Positions 1 through 8,147 of a stretch of 25,741 nucleotides of DNA are shown in pieces. Numbering within the stretch: position 1 is the first letter of the stretch; each line of letters begins with the position of its first letter. Origin of the DNA: CAZJYI01 sp964550025 (GTDB lineage: Bacteria > Verrucomicrobiota > Kiritimatiellia > UBA8416 > CAYOBW01); the NCBI GenBank assembly GCA_964550025.1, contig CAZJYI010000150.1, forward strand, positions 1 to 25,741, written 5' to 3'. The notes below the pieces were generated by a model. It was given only the letters and a program-made list of their open reading frames with translations, was not told the DNA's origin and ran no database searches. The position numbers and the translations under genes were made by a program.

Positions 1-179
1 GTGATGGACTCGAAAGGCAGAACGGGGAGACCGCAGAATGTCTCCTCGCTGATGTAGTCGCGGTCCACGGTGAAGGCGGTTACCTCATACTCCGACTCCT
101 CATGGAAGTAGGCATGAGCGACGGCCGCAACTTGACCATTTCCGAATAGAACCAACTTCTTTCTCGTGCTGATGTTCAT
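1..179 (-). CDS. PglD/NeuD-type sugar acetyltransferase, N-terminal part (cut by window edge)
   Basis: Only the first 59 codons are inside the window; the gene continues to the left. The protein starts MNISTRKKLVLFGNGQVAAV, a beta strand followed by a GxGxxA-type loop. This is typical of the N-terminal nucleotide-sugar binding domain (PglD_N) of the PglD/NeuD/PerB acyltransferases, which normally precedes a left-handed beta-helix acetyltransferase domain. An AGGGGAGA ribosome binding site lies just upstream of the ATG, which supports the start. The gene follows the M29 peptidase gene by 66 bases on the same strand, so it is probably the next gene of the operon. A role in N- or O-acetylation of a nucleotide-activated amino sugar is inferred from the family. 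The catalytic domain is not visible here. Confidence 0.7.
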   Translation of the reverse strand, partial: MNISTRKKLVLFGNGQVAAVAHAYFHEESEYEVTAFTVDRDYISEETFCGLPVLPFESI

Positions 180-245
180 ACTCTCCCCTGACGGCGTGAT
201 GCCTGCAATGGTTGCTCCGATATTCGTGTCTTGCGTTCCCCTACC

Positions 246-1397
246 TCAGGATTCGGCAGCCAATGACACCCGCGGCAGCAATTCCTCGGGGTTGAGGTGC
301 TTAAGCTCCGGGACGACAAAACGCCCATCCCGACGGATGAGGTCGTCATCCAGGTACATCTCGCCGCCGCCGGCGTCCGCCGTCTGGTGCAACACAATGT
401 CCCAGTGCACGGCGGAGCGATTGCCATTGTCGGTTTCTCTGTAAGAGTTGCCCTGGGCGAGATGAACCGACCCCCACATCTTCTCGTCGAACAGCAGATC
501 GCCGACGGGGCGATCGAGTGCCGGGTTGATCCCGACGGCAAACTCGCCGACACGCAACGCGCCCTCGTCCTGACGCAGAATGCTCCAGACCTGTTTGTTG
601 TCACAGGCGCCGAACACGTCGACGACTTCGCCGTTGCGGAAGTCCAGACCTATCTCGGGAAAGAAGTGGCCCATGTATGTCGACGGCACATTGTACCGAA
701 CTCGGCCGTTCAGCGAACCGGGCACCGGAGATGTCTGTATCTCTCCATCCGGGACATTCTGACGCCCTGCCATCGTGATTGCCGGCACACCCGTGATGTC
801 AAATCGCAGGTCGGTATCATCGGGGCCTACCAGGCGGACACGATCCGCTTCGACCAGCCGCGCCAGCAATGGTCGTGCTGCCTCTTCAAGAGCGGCATAG
901 TCGATCAGACAAGCACGGAAGAAGAGCCGTCTGAATGCGTCGGTGCACAGGCGGGCGGCCTGGGCTGCCGCTGCCGTCGGCCAGCGTACGAAGACGCGTC
1001 TCAAGTGCAAGTTCCGGTATTCGCAATGGACCGGCCTGACGTAGTGCTCATAGACGGCCCGACGCTTCTCTTCAGGGAGGTCGCCCAACTCGTGACAATT
1101 GCGGTGGGCACGGATGCCGATCAACGCGTCCATGCTCCGCAACAGTGTCAGTTCGCTTTCGGCGACAAGCCGCAGGTCGTCCGGACTCTGGACGAGGGCC
1201 AACTCGCGCAGAACAGCGTCTTCCTTGAAGACGACGAACGGCGAAGCCCCGCTCTCCGCGGCTTTGCGCACAACGGCAGCAACCACGTCACGGGGGGCGC
1301 CGACCGCTTCGATCAGAACCCGCTCTCCCGGCTGGAGCCGGCAGGAGTGCTCAACCAGGATGCCGGCCAGTTGCTGAGCCGCCGTTTCCACAGTCAA
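246..1397 (-). CDS. M29-family metallo-aminopeptidase (AmpS/aminopeptidase T-like)
   Basis: A 383-residue protein of the usual length for M29 aminopeptidases, which are dinuclear metal enzymes that remove N-terminal amino acids. The expected metal ligands are visible: E219 in PDGEIQTSP, E285 in GEFAVGINP, H312 in GSVHLAQGNSY, and H331 with D333 in the HWD motif. The start is TTG. It shares the four bases TTGA with the TGA stop of the upstream FemAB-like gene, and a GGGAAGGG stretch a few bases upstream acts as ribosome binding site; a GTG two codons later is a weaker alternative. There is no signal peptide, so it should be cytoplasmic. Its position after an acyltransferase in a polysaccharide operon is unusual for a housekeeping peptidase. 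Removal or editing of an aminoacyl group on a sugar precursor is possible, but this is inference. Confidence 0.85.
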   Translation of the reverse strand: MTVETAAQQLAGILVEHSCRLQPGERVLIEAVGAPRDVVAAVVRKAAESGASPFVVFKEDAVLRELALVQSPDDLRLVAESELTLLRSMDALIGIRAHRNCHELGDLPEEKRRAVYEHYVRPVHCEYRNLHLRRVFVRWPTAAAAQAARLCTDAFRRLFFRACLIDYAALEEAARPLLARLVEADRVRLVGPDDTDLRFDITGVPAITMAGRQNVPDGEIQTSPVPGSLNGRVRYNVPSTYMGHFFPEIGLDFRNGEVVDVFGACDNKQVWSILRQDEGALRVGEFAVGINPALDRPVGDLLFDEKMWGSVHLAQGNSYRETDNGNRSAVHWDIVLHQTADAGGGEMYLDDDLIRRDGRFVVPELKHLNPEELLPRVSLAAES

Positions 1398-2332
1398 TCC
1401 TGCCCTTCCCGGTTGCGGTGCTCACCGGCGCGATAGGCCGGAAAGAACTCTGTTCCGCTGGAAGCGACGTTCCGTGCAAGCCGCTCGTACGTCTCCCGTT
1501 GGAGTATACGACCACAAAAATACGCGGGGCGCGTGCCCGTCGCCCAACCTCGCTTGAACCGGGCCAATCCGTCGCTTGCATCCGATTCGACTCCGGCGCC
1601 GCCACCCAATCCAACGTAGCGAACGGAGCGCTCGGCAAGCAGTGCCATCGACCGCCAGAAAATGGCAAACGACGCTTTGCGGCTGTAGCCTTCATCGTCG
1701 TAGGCCCCCAGGTGGTAGTAGGCGACGTCACCCCGCAGGTACCACAGCACCATCCCGACGACGCGGTCTTCCCGTCGAGCGCTCATGGCGACAAGGCCCG
1801 GCACATCAAGCTGACGTGCAAGGCTGGCAGCGGAGAAGGCTGCCATGCCCTGAATCCCGTGACGGCCGGCAAGGAACCCGTAGAGCCGAACCCAGTCATC
1901 CCGCAGCTCACACGGCTGACGCTCCTCGGTGACCTCAACGTGGCGCAGGGCTTTCGCCGCATTACGCCTGTGATGCTTGCTGACCCGCGCCCCCGGCGGA
2001 ACTTCCAGGTCCACAATGAAGTGCTCTTTGAACGCGAGACAGACGTCGGGAAAGCACTCCCGCAACAGCGTCGGGTCGTGGTTGCCGAACGGATCGGCAA
2101 CCGCCGCGACGGATACCAGCCCCTCGAGACTGCCGAGGTCACTGTTGAGGTCGCACCAGCGGTCACAACAGAGGAACGGGTAGGGGCCAATCGCATCATG
2201 GTCGCCGGTATTGCCGATAGCGCGCCGCAACAGGGTCCCGCCGGACATCGGCAATTCCACCGGGCTTCCAACCTCACTCAGAGCGTCAATGTACTCCCGG
2301 CTCTGGTAGGCGACTGCGGTTGGTGTGGACAT
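1394..2332 (-). CDS. FemAB-like GNAT acyltransferase
   Basis: A 312-residue protein resembling the FemAB/Acetyltransf_6 branch of the GNAT superfamily, whose members transfer an acyl or aminoacyl group to an amino group on a cell-wall or polysaccharide precursor. Family-type features are the basic HHRRNAAKAL segment (residues 120-129), the second GNAT core with VVGMVLWYLRGDVAYYHLGA (191-210) and the late GLARFKRGW motif (255-263). The chosen ATG lies 16 bases after the stop of the Wzt gene and has AGGA about 7 bases upstream. The same frame stays open 52 codons further upstream, inside the Wzt gene, but that part has no family features. The stop overlaps the TTG start of the M29 peptidase, implying translational coupling. 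Acylation of an amino sugar is the likely role; donor and acceptor cannot be read from sequence. Confidence 0.7.
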   Translation of the reverse strand: MSTPTAVAYQSREYIDALSEVGSPVELPMSGGTLLRRAIGNTGDHDAIGPYPFLCCDRWCDLNSDLGSLEGLVSVAAVADPFGNHDPTLLRECFPDVCLAFKEHFIVDLEVPPGARVSKHHRRNAAKALRHVEVTEERQPCELRDDWVRLYGFLAGRHGIQGMAAFSAASLARQLDVPGLVAMSARREDRVVGMVLWYLRGDVAYYHLGAYDDEGYSRKASFAIFWRSMALLAERSVRYVGLGGGAGVESDASDGLARFKRGWATGTRPAYFCGRILQRETYERLARNVASSGTEFFPAYRAGEHRNREGQD

Positions 2333-2348
2333 CAGGGATCCTGTCTTT

Positions 2349-3644
2349 TCAGGAGATCGGAGTGCACACCAACGGGAACTTGAGAAACCCGGGTCGCACT
2401 GCACCGCCGACCTTCCCCAACCACTCGATCCCTTCCCTCTGGTCGTGCACTTCGAACGCAATGCCCGGCACGAGTTTGGCCAGTGCACCCCCGTCGCTCA
2501 CGACGCGGAAGTCGAGCCGAAAGAACCCGTCATTAAGAAAATCGCCCGGGATGTTCATGGTGCCGCTCACGAGTCCGGCAGGCATGACCGTTGACTCGCT
2601 CCACGCGTTGAAGATCACGGTCCCGTCCGGCGCCGTCAGGTGGGTCGAGATGTTCACCTGCTGCTCCACCAGGTTCCAGAACTCGTACTCTACGCGGATG
2701 GGAGTGGATGTGAAGGCGTGCTGTCCCTCCTCGCTGCCTTCGTAAGACAGCCGCATGCGCTTGAGACGGGCACGATCGCCGCCGGGCGCCTCCGCCGGAT
2801 CGTTCCACTCGAACCCGTAGTTCTCGGTCGTGTTGTCCCGGAGGTAAGTATCCACGACCTCTTCCGTTCCGCTGCGCAAGACAATCATGCCCTTCTTCAG
2901 GCAGATCGCACGCGTACACAACGCTCTGACCGCCATCATGTTGTGGCTGACAAAAAGCACGGTTCGTCCCTGGTGGGCGACGTCTTCCATCTTGCCCAGG
3001 CACTTCCTTCTGAACACCGCATCGCCGACGGCGAGCACTTCGTCGATAACCAGGATTTCGGGGTCCAGGTGTGCCGCAATCGCGAAGCCGAGTCGTACCC
3101 GCATGCCACTGGAGTAACGCTTGATGGGCGTCGACATGAACTTTGCAATGCCGGCGAAGTCGACGATCTGATCGTACTTCTTCTCGATTTCGGCTTTGCG
3201 CATGCCGAGGATGGCGCCATTCAGATACACGTTCTCTTTCCCGCTGAGCTCCGGGTGCATTCCCGTGCCGACTTCCAGCAGGCTGCCGACTCGCCCGCGC
3301 AGCCGGACCTCCCCTTCAGTAGGTTCGGTGATCTGACTGAGGATCTTCAGGAGCGTTGACTTCCCTGCACCGTTGGCCCCTATGATGCCGAGGACTTCGC
3401 CGCGCTTGACATCGAAACTGATGTCTTTGAGAGCCCAGATTTCCGCGGCGGACGTTGGATCACCCTCGCTGTCAACGTTCACGGGGTTGACAGGCTGAGA
3501 CGCCGGGGCCCCGGAGACGCCGAGGCGCGACAGGAGAGACTTCGTCCCGTGCGCGAGTCTGTCGCGCAGCGTGTCGTGCGAAAACGTGGCCCCGAGCTTG
3601 TAGCGTTTACCGAGGTCTCGGACGGAAATGACGGTGTCGTTCAT
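2349..3644 (-). CDS. wzt: Polysaccharide ABC exporter ATPase with C-terminal Wzt domain (pair 1)
   Basis: A 431-residue ATPase that powers export of a lipid-linked glycan across the inner membrane with the neighbouring Wzm-type permease. Walker A is GANGAGKST (residues 89-97), the ABC signature is YSSGM (177-181), Walker B is ILVIDE (197-202) and the switch histidine lies in VSHN (H234). After the nucleotide-binding domain there is an extension of about 160 residues with beta-rich segments such as VRVEYEFWNL. This fits the Wzt C-terminal carbohydrate-binding domain that, in known systems, recognises a terminal modification of the polymer. The ATG follows the permease stop by six bases and AGG sits across that stop, so the two genes are tightly coupled. 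The gene symbol is used in the family sense. Confidence 0.9.
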   Translation of the reverse strand: MNDTVISVRDLGKRYKLGATFSHDTLRDRLAHGTKSLLSRLGVSGAPASQPVNPVNVDSEGDPTSAAEIWALKDISFDVKRGEVLGIIGANGAGKSTLLKILSQITEPTEGEVRLRGRVGSLLEVGTGMHPELSGKENVYLNGAILGMRKAEIEKKYDQIVDFAGIAKFMSTPIKRYSSGMRVRLGFAIAAHLDPEILVIDEVLAVGDAVFRRKCLGKMEDVAHQGRTVLFVSHNMMAVRALCTRAICLKKGMIVLRSGTEEVVDTYLRDNTTENYGFEWNDPAEAPGGDRARLKRMRLSYEGSEEGQHAFTSTPIRVEYEFWNLVEQQVNISTHLTAPDGTVIFNAWSESTVMPAGLVSGTMNIPGDFLNDGFFRLDFRVVSDGGALAKLVPGIAFEVHDQREGIEWLGKVGGAVRPGFLKFPLVCTPIS

Positions 3645-3650
3645 GTTTAC

Positions 3651-4523
3651 CTAGATTACGTCTGCGAAGGTTCTCTCCGTATACCGGAAATAGTAGAGTC
3701 CGACGATGAACAGCAAGGCAACGACTCCCATGCTGGCCAGGAAGCCGGGCCAATACGGCAGAAACTCGTCGCCCAGAATCGCCCAACGGAAACCGTCTAT
3801 CACGGCCACGGCCGGGTTGAGGCTGTAGATAAGGCGCCATCTCTCCGGGATGATGCTGCTCATGAAACCAACCGGGCTGATGTAGGCGCCGATTCGCACC
3901 AGGAACGGTATGATGTGTTGAATATCGCGGTACTTCACGTTCATGGCGCCAAACAGCGTCGTCACCCCTATGCTGGCAAGCACGGCGACGGCCATGAAGA
4001 CCGGGAGAAGCAGGAGCTCCACCCGGAACGGGACGTCGTACCACACCATCATTCCGAAGAGGATGACCAGGGAAATCGCGGAGTCTACAAGGCTGGCCAG
4101 AACCTGCGAGATCGGGATGTACAGGCGCGGGAAATACACCTTCTGCACCACGTTCTGTGCGGCCACCACGGCCATGCTGCCTCTCGTCAGAGCCGTGGAG
4201 AAGAACTGCCAGGGCAGGATGGCCGCCAGTGTCATGATGGCATACGGTGCGTCCTTGCTCGGGAACTTGGCCAGCCGCCCGAAGATGACCGTGAAGATCA
4301 CCATTCCGACGACGGGCCGGAAGACAGCCCACAGCACGCCGACGGCCGTCTGCTTGTAGCGGATCAGAATGTTGCGCCAGACCAGGAAGAAGAGGAGCTC
4401 GCGGTAGCGCCAGAGCTCGGGGAAATCCACGGGAATAATCCCGCGCTTGTGCCGCAGGATCAGGTCCCACTGTTCAGGTTGTGTCGAGGTTGATTGCATG
4501 GGGCTGTGTGATTCCTTGTTCAC
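3651..4523 (-). CDS. wzm: Polysaccharide ABC exporter permease (Wzm, pair 1)
   Basis: A 290-residue ABC-2 type permease with about six hydrophobic segments. It has the family hallmarks: an N-terminal amphipathic region ending in LWRYRELLFFLVWRNILIRY, the segment QKVYFPRLYIPIS in the middle, MNVKYRDIQHIIPF before the fifth helix, and a C-terminal YFRYTERTFADVI. It should form the inner-membrane channel for the Wzt encoded directly downstream. The start is uncertain: a GTG at 4523 has only a weak GCAGGC upstream, while an in-frame ATG eight codons later has AAGGA about 12 bases away. The DegT aminotransferase gene ends 50 bases upstream on the same strand. This permease is clearly different in sequence from the second one at 9025-9885. 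Confidence 0.88.
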   Translation of the reverse strand: MNKESHSPMQSTSTQPEQWDLILRHKRGIIPVDFPELWRYRELLFFLVWRNILIRYKQTAVGVLWAVFRPVVGMVIFTVIFGRLAKFPSKDAPYAIMTLAAILPWQFFSTALTRGSMAVVAAQNVVQKVYFPRLYIPISQVLASLVDSAISLVILFGMMVWYDVPFRVELLLLPVFMAVAVLASIGVTTLFGAMNVKYRDIQHIIPFLVRIGAYISPVGFMSSIIPERWRLIYSLNPAVAVIDGFRWAILGDEFLPYWPGFLASMGVVALLFIVGLYYFRYTERTFADVI

Positions 4524-4573
4524 CGATGCCTGCGGGCGTCTTGCTCCCTGGTATCCGGGAACGGCGAAAGGCC

Positions 4574-5668
4574 TCAGTGTCGTGCCTTCTTGATCTCAGC
4601 GCAGATTAACTCGATTTGGTTTTGCGGAAGCGTGTCGTAGAGCGGCAAGCACAGCACACGGCTGGCGAGATCCTCGGCAATAGGAAAACGCCCGCTCTGT
4701 CCGAGGACCGCCACGGTGTTTAGCGCGGGGTAGAAATAGCGGCGCGGCACCACGTTGCTCGCGCGCAGCCGCGCGTCCATCTCCAGCACCTGGGCCTCGT
4801 CCCGAAACAACACCGGCATATAACAGTAGTTGTAGGATTCGGGGGAAAAGCTCTGGAACGTGACGAAGGGGCAATCCGCGAGCAGCTCCTGGTATAGTGA
4901 GTACTTTCGGCGCCGGTTGGCGAGTACGGAGTCCATGTGCGGCAGCAGGGCAAGCCCCATGGAGGCATGGATCTCCGTCATCTTGCCGTTGGTGCCAATG
5001 TCGACAATGTCCTTGTTCTCGTCGTGTCCGAAGAACCGCAGGCGACGGATGCGGTCGGCAAGCGCCGCGTCTTTCGTCACGCACGCGCCCCCTTCACCGG
5101 TCTGAAAGATCTTGGTGGCGTGAAAACTGGTGGCTGAGATATCGCCGTACTCCAGCAGGGAGCGCCCCTTGTAATCCACAAACGCCGCGTGCGCGGCGTC
5201 ATAGATCACGCGCAGACCGTGCCGTTGGGCAATCGTATCAATGGCCTCAACGTCGCAGGGATTGCCGAATACGTGGACACCGAGGATGGCGCTCGTCCGC
5301 TCGTTGATCCGGCTTTCTATCTGCTCGGGGTCGATGTTGAAGGTATCGGGCTGAACATCCACAAAGACGGCGCGGCAACGTTGCCACATGACGGCAGAGG
5401 CCGTGGCGATCCACGTGAAGGGGGTGGTTATGATTTCGCCCTCGAGCTCGAGCCCGCGGATGGCCAGCTCAATGGCAGCGGTGCCGTTGACGACGGCAAC
5501 GAGATTGGGCACCCGCAGCCGGCGCGTCAGTTCGGCCTCCAGCCGCTGAACCATGGGGCCGTGATGCGTGAGAATGCCCCGCTCCCACACACCCCGCAGT
5601 ATGTGGACGTACTCCTCCAGCGGTGGCAGAGAGGGGCGGGTTACGTAGATCGGGTGCTCAGGTTTCAT
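4574..5668 (-). CDS. DegT/DnrJ/EryC1/StrS sugar aminotransferase, VioA-like (4-keto sugar transaminase)
   Basis: A 364-residue PLP-dependent aminotransferase. It carries NGTAAIEL (residues 61-68) for cofactor phosphate binding, the aspartate in YDAAHAAFV (D157) and the Schiff-base lysine in SFHATKIFQTGEGG (K186). The opening IYVTRPSLPPLEEY and the NGKMTEIHASMGLALLP segment recall enzymes of the VioA group, which aminate NDP-4-keto-6-deoxyhexoses at C4. The ATG overlaps the stop of the oxidoreductase gene by four bases (ATGA) and has GGCGGG upstream; the frame stays open 29 codons further upstream inside the oxidoreductase gene, but that part does not look like the family. Placed after a 2,3-dehydratase and a 3-ketoreductase, it would give an NDP-4-amino-2,4,6-trideoxyhexose. 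C4 rather than C3 specificity is inferred. Confidence 0.85.
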   Translation of the reverse strand: MKPEHPIYVTRPSLPPLEEYVHILRGVWERGILTHHGPMVQRLEAELTRRLRVPNLVAVVNGTAAIELAIRGLELEGEIITTPFTWIATASAVMWQRCRAVFVDVQPDTFNIDPEQIESRINERTSAILGVHVFGNPCDVEAIDTIAQRHGLRVIYDAAHAAFVDYKGRSLLEYGDISATSFHATKIFQTGEGGACVTKDAALADRIRRLRFFGHDENKDIVDIGTNGKMTEIHASMGLALLPHMDSVLANRRRKYSLYQELLADCPFVTFQSFSPESYNYCYMPVLFRDEAQVLEMDARLRASNVVPRRYFYPALNTVAVLGQSGRFPIAEDLASRVLCLPLYDTLPQNQIELICAEIKKARH

Positions 5669-6651
5669 CCCGCCATGTCCCTTACTTGCTGGATGAGACG
5701 GGCCTGGTTCAGACAGGCCTCCCAGTGCGTCTCGAACGAGCCCTCTGCCACGCAACGCGCGAACTCGAGCAGGATGTTCCGGAAATGGTCGTCGGGCGGC
5801 AGGTCGAACTCCTCGCGTTCGCCCTGCCGTTCGAGGATGACCCTGGGCGAGAAGGTCGGGGGGGGCGTGAAGGCGCGCTCCACCGTAATCTTGCCGGCGC
5901 TCCCCCAGATCTCATAGTTGCACTGGTAAAAATTGTCGAAGCCGAAGGCAACCTGCGAGACGATCCCCTCGTCGCTGCGCAGCAACGCGGCGCCCCCCAT
6001 GTCCACGTCGCTACCCGGAACGCTACCGAGGTGCGAGGCGAGCACCTGCAATCGCGGACCCAGAACGAGCTGGCTGGCCTGGAGCGTGTACGCTCCGGCA
6101 TCCAGGAGGGCTCCTCCGCCGAGGGCCTCGTCATAGCGGAAGTTGCCCTCGGGCAGCGGCGGGAACCCGAACGAGCTGCGCATGACCCGCGGTTCGCCCA
6201 CCCGATCCTCATCCAGCAACCGGCGGACGAAGCCGTGCTGGGAGTGATACTTGAACATGAAATCCTCCATGACCAGTAGATCCCGTTCACGGGCCGCGGC
6301 AATCATGCGCTCTGCCGAGGCCAGGTTGATGGCCAGAGACTTCTCGGCAAGCACGTGCTTTCCCGCCGCCAGCGATCGCGCAACCCACTCGTCGTGCAGG
6401 CCTGTTGGTAACGGCATGTAGATCGCGTCGATGTCTGCTCGTTCCAGCAGCGCTCCGTAGCCGATGACGGCCTCGCACCCGAACTCTTCGGCGAACGCGG
6501 CGACCTTCTCCCGGGTGCGGCTCGCCACCGCCACAAGCTCGAAGCGCTCGGGCATGGACATAATGGACGGGAGAACCGATCGGTGCGCGATAGACGCGCA
6601 CCCCATGACCGCAATGCGGATGGCACGATTCGACGTTGCTTCGGAAGGCAT
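5665..6651 (-). CDS. Gfo/Idh/MocA-family NDP-sugar 3-ketoreductase (KijD10/TylC1-like)
   Basis: A 328-residue NAD(P)-dependent oxidoreductase with an N-terminal Rossmann fold (IRIAVMGCASIAHRSVLPSI, residues 11-30), the conserved EK pair in VLAEKSLA (E103, K104) and the family motif GGGALLDAGAY (178-188), which holds the likely catalytic D184 and Y188. The segments EDFMFKYHSQH and FTPPPTFSPRVILERQ resemble KijD10-type enzymes, which reduce the C3 keto group of NDP-3,4-diketo-2,6-dideoxyhexose made by a 2,3-dehydratase. Such a dehydratase is encoded immediately upstream with a gap of 22 bases, which strongly supports this role. The stop overlaps the ATG of the aminotransferase. The ATG has only a weak ribosome binding site, so translational coupling to the upstream gene is likely. 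Confidence 0.85.
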   Translation of the reverse strand: MPSEATSNRAIRIAVMGCASIAHRSVLPSIMSMPERFELVAVASRTREKVAAFAEEFGCEAVIGYGALLERADIDAIYMPLPTGLHDEWVARSLAAGKHVLAEKSLAINLASAERMIAAARERDLLVMEDFMFKYHSQHGFVRRLLDEDRVGEPRVMRSSFGFPPLPEGNFRYDEALGGGALLDAGAYTLQASQLVLGPRLQVLASHLGSVPGSDVDMGGAALLRSDEGIVSQVAFGFDNFYQCNYEIWGSAGKITVERAFTPPPTFSPRVILERQGEREEFDLPPDDHFRNILLEFARCVAEGSFETHWEACLNQARLIQQVRDMAG

Positions 6652-6673
6652 GGTCCGGCCGGGTCTTTTCAGA

Positions 6674-8119
6674 TTAGATGAAACTGATGGTCGACAACAG
6701 GCTGCGGGCCTGAATGTTCACGAAGTTGTTGAAACGGATGAACCTGTTCAACTGATTGAGCGTCATCCAGATAAAGCTCTCCGGGACTTGTGTGGGAAAC
6801 TCGTCCCCGGCTTCGATGATCATGTTGCGGTTCTGCTCCTGGTAGAAGCGTCCCCCTTCTTCGGACTGGAGCGCGGAATAGCGCACGTTCTCCGGAGGAA
6901 CGGCGAGCACGTAGTCGAGGAAGGGCGGGCGCAGTTCTTCAGGCGCCTCGCGGTAGTCACCGGTAATGCACTGGACGGACGGAGCCATCTCCACGACATC
7001 CAGGTTGCCGGCCTCGACCTTGGCCTGCACCAGGAAATGAAGCACGCCATCGATCCGGCGCGTGACGAAGGCAATGATCCCCCCCTGAGCCGGCGTGACC
7101 ATCGGTTGCGTCCAGGAAGGTACTTCTCGGTTCTGAATGGCGACTTCGGTCGCCAGCACCGAGAAGTACTTGCCGGCCTCATGGTGGATAGAGTTGTCAT
7201 CGCGAACCCAGCCCCGCACCTTCTTCAGCGGAATTCTCTCCACGAACAGGTCGTATCTCGTTTTGAGGCCGGCGAACCAGGAGAGAACGGCGTCATCCGT
7301 ATGCAGAGCGCCCTCACGAAGCAAGCCGGACACGAACAGCGCCCGTGCGTACTCGTCGGCAAGCAGGCCGGGGGAGACCAAACTGGTAACGAAGTCCAGT
7401 GTCTCCGCATCGTACGCGCCGAAGGGGATACCCGAGATCACGGTCCGGGCGTCCATGTTGACGACATTGTCACGGCCCAGGAGGCGTTTGATCTGGCCCA
7501 GCGTCAACCAGCGGTAGCCCTCGTGTACGGGCACCTCTTCGGCGACTTCCACAATAATGTTGCGGTTGCGTTTGCGCAGGAACCGGGCACCCTGTTCGGA
7601 TTGAAGCTGGTCTACGAGAACCCGGTGGCGCTCAGGGTTGAGGAAATACTCCAGGTAGAGGGGCGTCTTACCCTGGTGGACACGCGTGAAGTTGCTGCGC
7701 GTCGCCTGCAGCGTAGGTGAGAGTTGCACGGCATTCAGATTCCCGGGCTCGCATTTTGCCTGCATGAGGAAGTGCAGTATGCCATCAAAGCGGGTTGCCA
7801 GTACCCCGAGCAAACCCACCTCCGGTTGATCGATAATCGGTTGTTCCCACTCCCGGACAGTTCCCCAGTTCGTGCGTACACGAACGCCCCGGATCGCGAA
7901 GAACTTGCCGCTGGCGTGCGCGAGATCTCCCGTCGTAGCGTCGAAGAACCACTGGCGAAGTTCCGAGAACGGGATGCGGCGGACATCGATGTGGGTTCGC
8001 TCGCGCTGAGCGGCCAGCCACGCCAGGCACTCCTCCGTAGTCATCCGCGCGTTCTGCTCCGTCAGCGCCGACCGCAGGAAGCATGTCGACTTCTCGGAAC
8101 GGCTGCCGGCTTCGTTCAT
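6674..8119 (-). CDS. NDP-hexose 2,3-dehydratase (tandem-repeat EvaA/TylX3 family)
   Basis: A 481-residue protein made of two similar halves, as in the NDP-hexose 2,3-dehydratase family. Half one runs from about residue 32 and half two from about 279. Each has an LxWxA start, a GKFFAI/GKYFSV strand, a block RFDGILHFLMQAKCEPGNL (half one) or RIDGVLHFLVQAKVEAGNL (half two), and a late VN(M/I)xAR(T/S) motif. The family removes the 2-hydroxyl of dTDP-4-keto-6-deoxyglucose to give a 3,4-diketo-2,6-dideoxy intermediate. The chosen ATG has AAAAGGC six to seven bases upstream and lies 28 bases after the Wzt2 stop; a longer version with 47 extra, low-complexity charged residues would overlap wzt2 and is less likely. 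The next gene is the matching 3-ketoreductase. Confidence 0.9.
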   Translation of the reverse strand: MNEAGSRSEKSTCFLRSALTEQNARMTTEECLAWLAAQRERTHIDVRRIPFSELRQWFFDATTGDLAHASGKFFAIRGVRVRTNWGTVREWEQPIIDQPEVGLLGVLATRFDGILHFLMQAKCEPGNLNAVQLSPTLQATRSNFTRVHQGKTPLYLEYFLNPERHRVLVDQLQSEQGARFLRKRNRNIIVEVAEEVPVHEGYRWLTLGQIKRLLGRDNVVNMDARTVISGIPFGAYDAETLDFVTSLVSPGLLADEYARALFVSGLLREGALHTDDAVLSWFAGLKTRYDLFVERIPLKKVRGWVRDDNSIHHEAGKYFSVLATEVAIQNREVPSWTQPMVTPAQGGIIAFVTRRIDGVLHFLVQAKVEAGNLDVVEMAPSVQCITGDYREAPEELRPPFLDYVLAVPPENVRYSALQSEEGGRFYQEQNRNMIIEAGDEFPTQVPESFIWMTLNQLNRFIRFNNFVNIQARSLLSTISFI

Positions 8120-8147
8120 AGCATTGCCTTTTGCCCGAGATCGGCGT

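Noticed and set aside
1039..1046. CGTAGTGC octamer within the M29 gene as another repeat unit
   Set aside because: It lies in coding sequence, without a following inverted repeat, and is expected by chance.
297..1436. Long plus-strand open frame opposite the M29 peptidase
   Set aside because: It is antisense to a well-supported peptidase, has no family motifs and reflects the GC-rich third positions of the real gene.
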